Below, piece after piece: positions 18,385-25,817 of a DNA stretch of 64,000 bases; within the stretch, counting starts at the first letter, position 1; each line of letters starts with the position of its first letter. The notes beneath the pieces were generated by a model that saw nothing but the letters and a program-made list of their open reading frames with translations, was not told the DNA's origin and ran no database searches. The DNA is from JAXMAF01 sp046350555 (GTDB lineage Bacteria; Planctomycetota; Phycisphaerae; Phycisphaerales; SM1A02), in contig JAXMAF010000007.1 in NCBI GenBank assembly GCA_046350555.1, positions 198,174 through 262,173 of the forward strand. The letters run 5' to 3'. The translations under genes were made by a program, and so were the position numbers.

Positions 18385-19971
18385 TCACGTCGTCGGTGGA
18401 CGCAGCCTCGCGGCGAGCCGCTCCGCTGCCGCCTTCGCATCGGCCTTCCCCTCGCTGAGCTTCATCACGTGGCCGACGAGCCGGCCGATCGCGGCCGCCT
18501 TGCCGGCGCGGACGTCGTCCGCGGCCTGAGGCTGCGCGGCGATCGCCGCGTCGACCCAGCCGTCGAGCTTGCCCTCGTCGTGCTCCTGGAGCAATCCGTG
18601 CCGCTGCGCGATCGCCAGCGGATCGGCGTCGCCGTCGCAGAGGTGGTTGAAGAGCGCATCGGCGCCCTGCGCGCTGAGGCGCGCCTGCTCGCGCAGCCCG
18701 ATGACCTGCGCCACTCGCTCGGGAGCCACGCCCAGGTCGGGGATCGCCCGACCACGCTCGTTGGCCCGCTTGGCCGCGGCGTTCAGGAGGAACTTCGCCA
18801 CCGCGAGTCCGGCGCCCGCGCCCGAATGGCCCTCTGCGCGCCCCGAGGACGGCGCGCCAGCGCGCCCCTCGGCGGACTGCGCGTCGAGCGCACCGACGCA
18901 TGCCTCGTAGTACGAGCAGAGCGCCCGGTCGTCGACGAGCGCCGCGGCCTCCTTCGGCTCGAGCCCATATTCCTCGACGTACCGCCTCCTTCGCGCGAGG
19001 GGAAGCTCGGGAATCTGCGCCTGGATGCGATCGCGCCACGCATCGTCGACGACCACCGGCACCAGGTCGGGATCCGGGAAGTAGCGGTAGTCGTGGGCGT
19101 CCTCCTTCTCCCGCTGGAGCACCGTCGCGCCGCGCTCGTCGTCCCAGCCGCGCGTGCTCTTGGCGTTGGGACCCATGACCTTGCCGTCGCGCCGCCACTG
19201 CTCGACCTGGCGCACGTGCTCGTGTTCGATGGCGCCGCGCACCGACCTGAAGGAGTTGAGGTTCTTGACCTCGACCACGGGCGTCGCGAACTCCCGGCCG
19301 TCGGCGGTGCGGATGATGACGTTGATGTTCGGCTCGAAGCGCATGTGGCCGCGCTGCATGATGCCCTCGGTCACGCCGAGGAACCGGCAGATGTTGCGCA
19401 GCTCCTGGGCGAACGTGACGACGTCGTCGGCGCTGTCGAAGTCCGGCGCGGTCACGATCTCCAGCAGCGGCGTGCCCGCGCGGTTGAGGTCCACGAGCGA
19501 GCCGTCGTAGTGCAGCCCGCCCGGCAGCTCGTGGCCGAGCTTGCCGGTGTCCTCCTCGAGATGCGCCCGGATGATGCCGATGCGGCGGGTCGAGCCGTCA
19601 CCGCCCGCGCCGGGGATGTCGACGGCGCCGTCGCCGCAGAGCGGCAGGTCGTACTGGCTGATCTGGTAGCCCTTCGGCAGGTCCGGATAGAAGTAGTTCT
19701 TCCGGTCCCACTTGCTGAACCGCGCAATCGAGCAGTTGAGCGCCAGCCCGACCGACATCGCCATCTCGACCGCGCGCCGGTTCATCACGGGCAGCGAGCC
19801 GGGCAGCGCGGCGACGACCGGATCGACCAGCGTGTTGGGCGGCGCGTCGTAGTGGTCCGGATGCGCCACGTTCGGCACGCGCGTGAACATCTTCGTGCGC
19901 GTCGCCAGCTCGACATGCACCTCGAGGCCGACCTTGAGGTGGGTGGAGACGATCGTCGCGGTGGCGTGCAT
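18385..19971 (-). CDS. gatB: Asp-tRNA(Asn)/Glu-tRNA(Gln) amidotransferase subunit B
   Basis: A 528-residue protein, somewhat longer than the usual 475-500. It contains the kinase-like GatB core (KVGLEVHVELAT, KWDRKNYFYPDLPKGYQISQYD, IGIIRAHLEEDTGKL, YDGSLVDLNRAGTPLLEIV) and a C-terminal YqeY-like tail. It activates and amidates misacylated Glu- or Asp-tRNA with GatA and GatC, which are not in the window. Where most GatB read RCDANVSV, this one has MRFEPNINV followed by VEVKNLNS. An Ala/Gly/Ser-rich insertion (about residues 395-415) separates core and tail. It heads a minus-strand group with hpt and the PH-domain gene. Confidence 0.96.
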   Translation of the reverse strand: MHATATIVSTHLKVGLEVHVELATRTKMFTRVPNVAHPDHYDAPPNTLVDPVVAALPGSLPVMNRRAVEMAMSVGLALNCSIARFSKWDRKNYFYPDLPKGYQISQYDLPLCGDGAVDIPGAGGDGSTRRIGIIRAHLEEDTGKLGHELPGGLHYDGSLVDLNRAGTPLLEIVTAPDFDSADDVVTFAQELRNICRFLGVTEGIMQRGHMRFEPNINVIIRTADGREFATPVVEVKNLNSFRSVRGAIEHEHVRQVEQWRRDGKVMGPNAKSTRGWDDERGATVLQREKEDAHDYRYFPDPDLVPVVVDDAWRDRIQAQIPELPLARRRRYVEEYGLEPKEAAALVDDRALCSYYEACVGALDAQSAEGRAGAPSSGRAEGHSGAGAGLAVAKFLLNAAAKRANERGRAIPDLGVAPERVAQVIGLREQARLSAQGADALFNHLCDGDADPLAIAQRHGLLQEHDEGKLDGWVDAAIAAQPQAADDVRAGKAAAIGRLVGHVMKLSEGKADAKAAAERLAARLRPPTT

Positions 19972-20199
19972 GGAGCGATGCTAGAGCAGGTTCGGTTCAC
20001 ACGCGGCGCTCGGCGCATCGTCCACGTCCTCGCGCCGGAGCGGGTGGGCGGCGACGCCGCTGCGGAGCGCTCGAGGCGGTTCGGGCGTTCGTCCCGGCCG
20101 CCACCGCCGTCCAGGACCGCGCGTGTCGGGGCGCCTCCGCGGCCGCCTCCTCCGGCGCGTTACGCTCTCGTCTCCACGCATCGAAGGGAGCCCGCCAAC

Positions 20200-21405
20200 A
20201 TGATCACGCCGACGACGCTCGCAGCACTCGGACTTCTCGCCACCGCCGCGCTCGCGCCGGTCGACCGCGAGCCAACGGCCTCCCAGCCGTCTCCACCGCG
20301 GGTCGCCTCGACGGACGCTCCGCCGACGTCGCGACCGGCGCCCGCCGCGGCGTCTCCATCGGACGGCGAAGCCGAACGCGCGCCGGCGCTCGTCGCCGCG
20401 CGCCTCTACTCCGGCCTGCGGCAGCCCATCGCGGTCTCGGTCGAGCCGCCGCCAGCGCTGGGGCAGGTCGAGCTTCAGTTGATGGACTACTTCGGCGCGC
20501 CGATCGGCCGCGCCGAGACGATCGAAGGCGCGACGGTCGACCTCGGCGCGATGATGCCCGGCATCTGGTCGCTCGAGAAGACGGCGTACCTGCAACTGCT
20601 CGTCGATGGCCGGCCCGTCGGGTCGGCGCTCGTCGTGCAGCCCTTGCGCAACCGGCCGCTGGTGCGCACCACCGAGGCCGTGCGTCCCGACGGCAAGACG
20701 GCCTACACGCGCATCGTCGGCTGGGGCGAGGAGCTCATCGAGCCCGAGACGCCCGACCTCATGCGGCTCAAGGAATCGTGGAAGCCGGGCGATCCGATCG
20801 TGCTCTCGGGCGTGCGCGTCTATCCGGAGCGCGACATCGTGCTCGAGACGAGCAAGGGCGCCATCCGCGTCGCGTTGCGCGCCGACGAAGCCCCCAACAC
20901 GGCGTGGAACTTCCGGCACCTGGTCGAGGGAGGCTTCTTCGACGGCACCGTCTTCCACCGCGTCGTCCCGATGGATCGCCAGGGACGACCGTTCGTGATC
21001 CAAGGCGGCGATCCGACCGCGACGGGCGACGGTGGGCCGGGATGGGACCTGCCGATCGAGCGCAGTCGGCTCGCCCACGATTTCGGCGTCATCTCGATGG
21101 CCCGCAGCGATCCGCCCGACTCGGCCGGCAGCCAGTTCTTCTTCGCCCTCTCCCGTGAAGGCACGGCGCGGCTCGACACGCAGTACTGCGCCTTCGGCGA
21201 GGCGGTGGAGGGTGCGCAGGCGATCCTCGACATCGCCGACGTGCAGATCGCCGATCCGACGACCGGCCGCCCGGTCGATCCACCCCGGCTCGAGCGCGCC
21301 GTGCTCGTCGGCTCACCCCCGCGCGAGGTCGGCAAGGGTCGGCCGGACCGGCGCGTCGAACGTCCGCTGCCGAAGCCGAAGGAGGATCCCGCGCAGTCGC
21401 GCTGA
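20200..21405 (+). CDS. Exported cyclophilin-type peptidyl-prolyl isomerase
   Basis: A 401-residue protein with a signal sequence (LAALGLLATAALAP) and a Pro/Ser/Ala-rich linker. An unassigned beta-rich domain (residues about 65-215) precedes a C-terminal cyclophilin domain (residues about 220-375). The domain retains NTAWNFRHLVEGGFFDGTVFHRVV, VIQGGDPTATG and SAGSQFFFAL. It would catalyse proline isomerisation in the periplasm or at the surface. It is followed after 52 bp by a second, minimal cyclophilin. ATG 20200 is preceded by AAGGGAG at good spacing. Confidence 0.9.
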   Translation: MITPTTLAALGLLATAALAPVDREPTASQPSPPRVASTDAPPTSRPAPAAASPSDGEAERAPALVAARLYSGLRQPIAVSVEPPPALGQVELQLMDYFGAPIGRAETIEGATVDLGAMMPGIWSLEKTAYLQLLVDGRPVGSALVVQPLRNRPLVRTTEAVRPDGKTAYTRIVGWGEELIEPETPDLMRLKESWKPGDPIVLSGVRVYPERDIVLETSKGAIRVALRADEAPNTAWNFRHLVEGGFFDGTVFHRVVPMDRQGRPFVIQGGDPTATGDGGPGWDLPIERSRLAHDFGVISMARSDPPDSAGSQFFFALSREGTARLDTQYCAFGEAVEGAQAILDIADVQIADPTTGRPVDPPRLERAVLVGSPPREVGKGRPDRRVERPLPKPKEDPAQSR

Positions 21406-21457
21406 AGCGCCGGTCGCCCGCGCGGCGGCCCGATCGCCATCGCTACACTGCGGCCCC

Positions 21458-21946
21458 ATGGCTTCCACCTATCCCCGCGCACGCATCGAGACGGATCAAG
21501 GCCCGATCGTCGTCGAGCTCTGGAACGACGTCGCACCTCGGCACGTCGAGAACTTCCTCAAGCTCGCGCGCCAGGGCTTCTACGACGGGACGGGATTCCA
21601 CCGCATCCTGCCCGGGTTCGTGATCCAGGGCGGCTGTCCGAAGGGCGACGGCACGGGCGGGCCCGGCTGGACGGTGAAGGCCGAGTTCAACGATCGGCTT
21701 CACGACAAGGGCGTGCTTTCGATGGCCCGGTCGGCGCATCCGGATTCGGCCGGAAGCCAGTTCTTCGTCTGCCTCGGTCGCGACCAGTGCAAGCACCTGG
21801 ATCGCCAGTACACCGCCTTTGGCAAGGTGATCGAGGGGATCGACACGGTCGACAAGATCGCCGCGGTCAAGATCGACCGCGCAAGCGGGCGCCCGGTGGG
21901 CGCCGCGCCGCGCATGACGAAGGTGACCGCGGTCGAAACGGCGTAG
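21458..21946 (+). CDS. Cytoplasmic cyclophilin-type peptidyl-prolyl isomerase
   Basis: A 162-residue single-domain cyclophilin without a signal sequence. Core motifs are present: NFLKLARQGFYDGTGFHRILP, given as a region near residues 32-52, plus GFVIQGG, MARSAHPDSAGSQFFVCL and YTAFGKVIEG. It resembles the bacterial PpiB group, with catalytic Arg in FHRILP. Tandem placement with the larger exported cyclophilin suggests duplication, with one copy for the cytoplasm and one for export. Start at 21458 (MASTYPRARIETDQG) gives the normal family N-terminus. Confidence 0.93.
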   Translation: MASTYPRARIETDQGPIVVELWNDVAPRHVENFLKLARQGFYDGTGFHRILPGFVIQGGCPKGDGTGGPGWTVKAEFNDRLHDKGVLSMARSAHPDSAGSQFFVCLGRDQCKHLDRQYTAFGKVIEGIDTVDKIAAVKIDRASGRPVGAAPRMTKVTAVETA

Positions 21947-21962
21947 TCGGGAAGCGTCCCGA
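21947..21962 (+). terminator. Short hairpin after cyclophilin stop
   Basis: TCGGGA-AGCG-TCCCGA forms a 6-bp stem directly after the cyclophilin stop codon, between convergent genes. No T-tract follows, so a terminator role is tentative. Confidence 0.3.
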
Positions 21963-22051
21963 GCGCGGCGGCGGCATGGCTGGCGCTCGCCCGGCGCGGA
22001 CGACATCGATGGCGTACCCGACGCCCCTGTGCGCCTCGACCGGGCTCGCCT

Positions 22052-23161
22052 TCACGAGCCGCCCGTCGGCCCCCCGACAGGCGAAGGCCTGGCGCCGGGC
22101 GACAGCGTCGTTCCGGTGCGCGGCCGCACGAACTCGGTGACCCGCAGCCAATCCTCGCCGCGGAAGCGCGAGATCTGCCCGCTCACCAGCAGCGCCACCG
22201 GCTGATCGGTGGAGCGCACCAGTTGCTCGAGCTGCTCGAGCGAGCGCGACGGAACGAGGCGGACCGCCGGCTCGCGCGATCCGCCGTCCTCGGTGGCGGA
22301 GACGAAGCGCCAGCCGCCTCGGTCGTTGTCGCGCACGACCACGCCGCGCCGGCGCACGAGTTGGTCGGCGAGGCGCCGCGGCGTCGTCGTTCCCCTAGCC
22401 GGATCGATCACGGCGCCCTGGGTGTCGCTCGGCTCGGCTGCGGATCCGGCGCCGCCCGGCGCGGGCGTCGCCGGCGCGTCGTCGGCGATGCGGGCGCTGC
22501 TGCGCGGCACCGGACCGACCCGGTCGCGAAGCTGACGAAGGATCTCGGCCGCCTCGTCGGAGTCGCTGCGCGGTCCGACGGTCGCCGACGACGACGCGCC
22601 TGCGGCGCCGCTCGAAGCGGGCTGCGGTGCGGCATCGCCGGCCTTCGGCGACGAGCTCGGCGATGTTGGCGGGGCGCGGAGGTCGGCGATCGGGATCTCC
22701 TCCTGCGGCAGGACGATGTCGTCGTCGTCGCGCTTCGCGCTGGACGGCACACCGCCGATCAGGACGATCAGGTCCGGCATGAGCCAGTTGCCGTTGTGAT
22801 ACTGGAGCACCTCGCCCGTGAACTCGACGGGCACGCCGTCGGCCGGCACCTTTGCGCGGGCGATGTCGGTCAGCGCCTCGCCGGGAGCGATCGGGATCGC
22901 CCGCGCAAGATCGTCGCCGAAGTCGCGCGGCAGGAATCGCCATCCACCCGTCGCGGGATCGACGAGGATTCGGCCCGGCGAGCGGAGCAGGAAGGTTCCC
23001 TCCGGGAGAAGCACGCGCGACCCGGCGATCACGAGGCGCCGCGCCGGAACGACCACCGTCTGCGGCGCCCCGGCGGCGGGCGGCGCCGCATGCTGCTTCA
23101 GCCCCCGCAGCGGACCCCAGAGGCAGAGTCCGGTCACGAGCATGGTCGTCAGTGCGGGCAT
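22052..23161 (-). CDS. Secreted/anchored protein with an internally duplicated domain, unknown function
   Basis: A 369-residue protein with a short hydrophobic N-terminus (MLVTGLCLWGPL) followed by two copies of one unrecognised domain. They are joined by a Pro/Ala/Ser/Asp-rich linker (residues about 165-260). Copy 1 has ILVDPATGGWRFLP, then VPVEFTGEVLQYHNGNWLM. Copy 2 has VVVRDNDRGGWRFVS, then VALLVSGQISRFRGEDWL. The order and spacing of GGWRF...(V/L)xGxxxxxxGxxWL agree, so the duplication is real. It is the last gene of the exopolysaccharide locus, 34 bp after the GT4 gene. It probably acts at the envelope, but no function can be assigned. Confidence 0.7.
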   Translation of the reverse strand: MPALTTMLVTGLCLWGPLRGLKQHAAPPAAGAPQTVVVPARRLVIAGSRVLLPEGTFLLRSPGRILVDPATGGWRFLPRDFGDDLARAIPIAPGEALTDIARAKVPADGVPVEFTGEVLQYHNGNWLMPDLIVLIGGVPSSAKRDDDDIVLPQEEIPIADLRAPPTSPSSSPKAGDAAPQPASSGAAGASSSATVGPRSDSDEAAEILRQLRDRVGPVPRSSARIADDAPATPAPGGAGSAAEPSDTQGAVIDPARGTTTPRRLADQLVRRRGVVVRDNDRGGWRFVSATEDGGSREPAVRLVPSRSLEQLEQLVRSTDQPVALLVSGQISRFRGEDWLRVTEFVRPRTGTTLSPGARPSPVGGPTGGS

Positions 23162-23195
23162 CGACGAGGGTCTCCGATGAACTCGAGGCGCGGAT

Positions 23196-24650
23196 TCAGC
23201 CCGCAAGCCGGGTCGGCCCGGCCGCCGCGCCGGGCGCCGGCGCGTGGTGAGCGCCCGAGGGCGGCGAGAGCGATGTCGCGGCCCCGGACTGATGGACGAG
23301 CGCCGACGCCGCAGCGAGGCCCAGTTCGCCCGGCGCGGGCGACGCGGCGCCGTGGGCCGCCAGGTCGCCGCCAATCGCCTTGGCCACGGCGCGGCGGATC
23401 TGCTCGCGGCGGGCGGACTTCACGCCGACGACCGCGATGAATCCGAAGATGACCGTCGCGATCGCGTACACGACGCGCACGCGCAGGTCGGTCAGGACCA
23501 CCAGCGCGGCGAGCGTCACGCCGAGCGCCGTGAAGAGCGCCGCGATCGCGTACAGGGCGAAGACCGCGCGCTTCACCGTTCCGAAGAGCCGCTTGAGCTG
23601 GTGATGGATGTGCTGGTCGTCGGCCGCCGAGAGCGAGACGCCGGCGAGCAGGCGGCGGATGATCGCCAGCAGCGTGTCCATGATCGGAAGCGCGAAGATG
23701 ATGAGCCCCGCGAAGACCAGGTGCGTCTGCCCGTGCTCGCCGAACATCAGGATGATGACGATGCACATGTAGCCCAGCAGGAGGCTTCCGCAGTCGCCGA
23801 GGAAGATCGCCGCCGGGTTGAAGTTGTGCGGGAGGAAGCCGAGCACGGCGCCGAGCAGCGCGAAGCCGAGCACCATCCTCGCCCCGTCGAACGTCGACCC
23901 TCCGTCCTCCCACGGCACGAGCGCCATGAGCATCGCCACGGCGATGAGTCCGGTCGCCATGATCGCCACCGTGCCCGAGAGCAGGCCATCGAGGCCGTCG
24001 ATCAGGTTCGTCGCGTTGCACGCGCCGAGCACGGCGATGGCGACCAGCGCGGTGCCCGCCCAGTAGATCAGGTCGATGTGGTTGCCGACCAGCGGCATCT
24101 GGAACGGCAGCGTCCAGACGAGGCCGTCGGTCCCGAGCACCGGATCGATCCATCGGGCCACCGGCGAGAGGACGCCCGCGGCGACGCGAACGCCGATGTC
24201 CTGCGCCGCCAGGGCCGCGGCGGCGACAAGCTGCCCCGCGATCTTCCAGCGCGGGTCGAGCTTCCAGATGTCGTCGGCCAGGCCGGTCGCGGCGATGGCG
24301 ATCATGCCGACGATCACCGCCAGCGGCACGGGGTCGTAGCGCGCCGTCGTGGCGTCGAACCAGACGTAGCTGAGCAGCAGCGCCGCGATGATGCCGATGA
24401 AGACCGCGACGCCGCCGAGGTAGGCGACGGGGTATTCGTGGAGCTTGCGCGTCCGGTCGGGCTTGTCGATGATGTTGAGCGCCACCGCCAGCCGGCGCAC
24501 CAGCGGCGTGACGAGCAACGTCGTGAGGAACGCCGCGAGAAAGAGAACCGTGTAGCTGTTCACCAGCTCGAGCAGGCGCGTCGAGCCGAAGGAGAGCTCG
24601 CGCCCCGCGACGTCGGGCAGCAGGTCTGGACCGACGCCGGCGGCCTTCAT
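23196..24650 (-). CDS. WecA/MraY-type undecaprenyl-phosphate sugar-1-phosphate transferase
   Basis: A 484-residue integral membrane protein with about 11 helices. Signatures of the glycosyltransferase-4 family are clear. IDKPD.TRKLHEYPVAYLGG is near the N-terminus, followed by GLADDIW (catalytic Asp pair), NATNLIDGLDGL near residue 216, AIFLGDCGSLLLGY near 281, and the cytoplasmic HIHHQL. Such enzymes start surface polysaccharides by loading a sugar phosphate onto the lipid carrier. MraY itself lies in cell-wall clusters, whereas this gene is in an export locus, so a WecA/TagO-like role is inferred. The ATG overlaps the epimerase stop (ATGA). The C-terminal 60 residues are Ala/Pro-rich. Confidence 0.93.
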   Translation of the reverse strand: MKAAGVGPDLLPDVAGRELSFGSTRLLELVNSYTVLFLAAFLTTLLVTPLVRRLAVALNIIDKPDRTRKLHEYPVAYLGGVAVFIGIIAALLLSYVWFDATTARYDPVPLAVIVGMIAIAATGLADDIWKLDPRWKIAGQLVAAAALAAQDIGVRVAAGVLSPVARWIDPVLGTDGLVWTLPFQMPLVGNHIDLIYWAGTALVAIAVLGACNATNLIDGLDGLLSGTVAIMATGLIAVAMLMALVPWEDGGSTFDGARMVLGFALLGAVLGFLPHNFNPAAIFLGDCGSLLLGYMCIVIILMFGEHGQTHLVFAGLIIFALPIMDTLLAIIRRLLAGVSLSAADDQHIHHQLKRLFGTVKRAVFALYAIAALFTALGVTLAALVVLTDLRVRVVYAIATVIFGFIAVVGVKSARREQIRRAVAKAIGGDLAAHGAASPAPGELGLAAASALVHQSGAATSLSPPSGAHHAPAPGAAAGPTRLAG

Positions 24651-25753
24651 CGGCGACGCTCCTGCGCCGCGAGCGGCGCGACCGCGGTCGGGACGGCCGG
24701 CGCCCCCGCGATCGTCGGCCGGACGGAAGGATCGCGCGACAGCTCCGCGGCGATGTCGCGAATGGTCTGCTCGAGCGGGATGCGCGGCTCGAAGCCGATC
24801 GCGCCGCGGATGCGGCCGAGGTCGGGTTGCCGTCGGCGGAGGTCGTCGAAGCCGGGGCCGAAGGCCTGGTCGTAGGGAACGAGGACGATCGGCGACGCGC
24901 TGCCGAGGGTGCGCCGGGTGAGTTCGGCCAGGCCGCGGATGTCGATGGCGCGGTCGTTGCCGAGGTTGAAGACGCGCCCGTGGCATTCGCGGTTGCCGAC
25001 CAGGGCGGTGAGCGCGGGCACCGCGTCGCGCACGTCGCAGAAGCATCGGCTCTGCTCGCCGTCGCCGTGCACCTCCAGGGGACGGTTCGCCAGCGCCGCC
25101 GCGACGAAGCGCGGCAGCACCATGCCGTACTCGCCCACCTGGCGCGGGCCGACGGTGTTGAAGAAGCGGACGATCACCGCCGGCACGCCGTGCTCGCGAT
25201 GATGCGCCAGCGCGAGGTACTCGTCGATCGCCTTCGAGCACGCGTACGACCAGCGGCTGAGCGTCGTCGGCCCGTAGACCACGTCGTCCTCCTCGCGGAA
25301 GGGCGTGCGCACCCCCTTTCCGTACACCTCGCTCGTCGAGGCGACGAGCGTCGGCGTCGAACGGACGGCGGCGAATCGCAGGATCGCCGACGTCTCGAGG
25401 ACGTTCGTCTCGATGGTGTGGATCGGTCGCTCGATCACGAGGCGCACGCCCACCGCGGCCGCCAGGTGGTAGATCTCGTCGAACGACGCCGGATCGAGCT
25501 TGGCCAGCGACTCCGAGACGGACCCCTCGACGATCGTGAGCTGCGCCGGCGGCACCGCCGCGAGGTTGGTCCGCCGGCCGGTCGACAGGTTGTCGACGAT
25601 CGTGACCCGATCGCCGCGCGAGGTCAGGTGCTCGACCAGGTGAGAGCCGATGAACCCGGCTCCGCCGGTCACGAGCACTCGCCGGGCGGAGGTTGTTCGG
25701 GGGGCGGAGGACATGGGGGAGGAGCGTAGTCGATCGAAGCGGGCCATCGACAT
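24647..25753 (-). CDS. NAD-dependent nucleotide-sugar epimerase/dehydratase
   Basis: A 368-residue extended short-chain dehydrogenase. The Rossmann motif VLVTGGAGFIGSHLVEHL, the catalytic Tyr-Lys pair in YACSKAIDEYLAL and the nucleotide-sugar region VVIVRFFN-type (VIVRFFNTVGPRQVGEYG) fit UDP-glucose/UDP-glucuronate epimerases and decarboxylases. The serine of the catalytic triad is in STSEVYG. It would supply a sugar nucleotide for the exopolysaccharide locus. Exact substrate cannot be fixed. Start may be the ATG at 25753 or the one at 25714 (MSSAPRTT). It is translationally coupled to the downstream GT4 gene. Confidence 0.9.
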   Translation of the reverse strand: MSMARFDRLRSSPMSSAPRTTSARRVLVTGGAGFIGSHLVEHLTSRGDRVTIVDNLSTGRRTNLAAVPPAQLTIVEGSVSESLAKLDPASFDEIYHLAAAVGVRLVIERPIHTIETNVLETSAILRFAAVRSTPTLVASTSEVYGKGVRTPFREEDDVVYGPTTLSRWSYACSKAIDEYLALAHHREHGVPAVIVRFFNTVGPRQVGEYGMVLPRFVAAALANRPLEVHGDGEQSRCFCDVRDAVPALTALVGNRECHGRVFNLGNDRAIDIRGLAELTRRTLGSASPIVLVPYDQAFGPGFDDLRRRQPDLGRIRGAIGFEPRIPLEQTIRDIAAELSRDPSVRPTIAGAPAVPTAVAPLAAQERRR

Positions 25754-25817
25754 CCGTGGCGAGACTTCGATGCCGGCGGGCGGTGGTCCGCCGGCGGGCG
25801 ACGAGCCCCCGTCGGCG

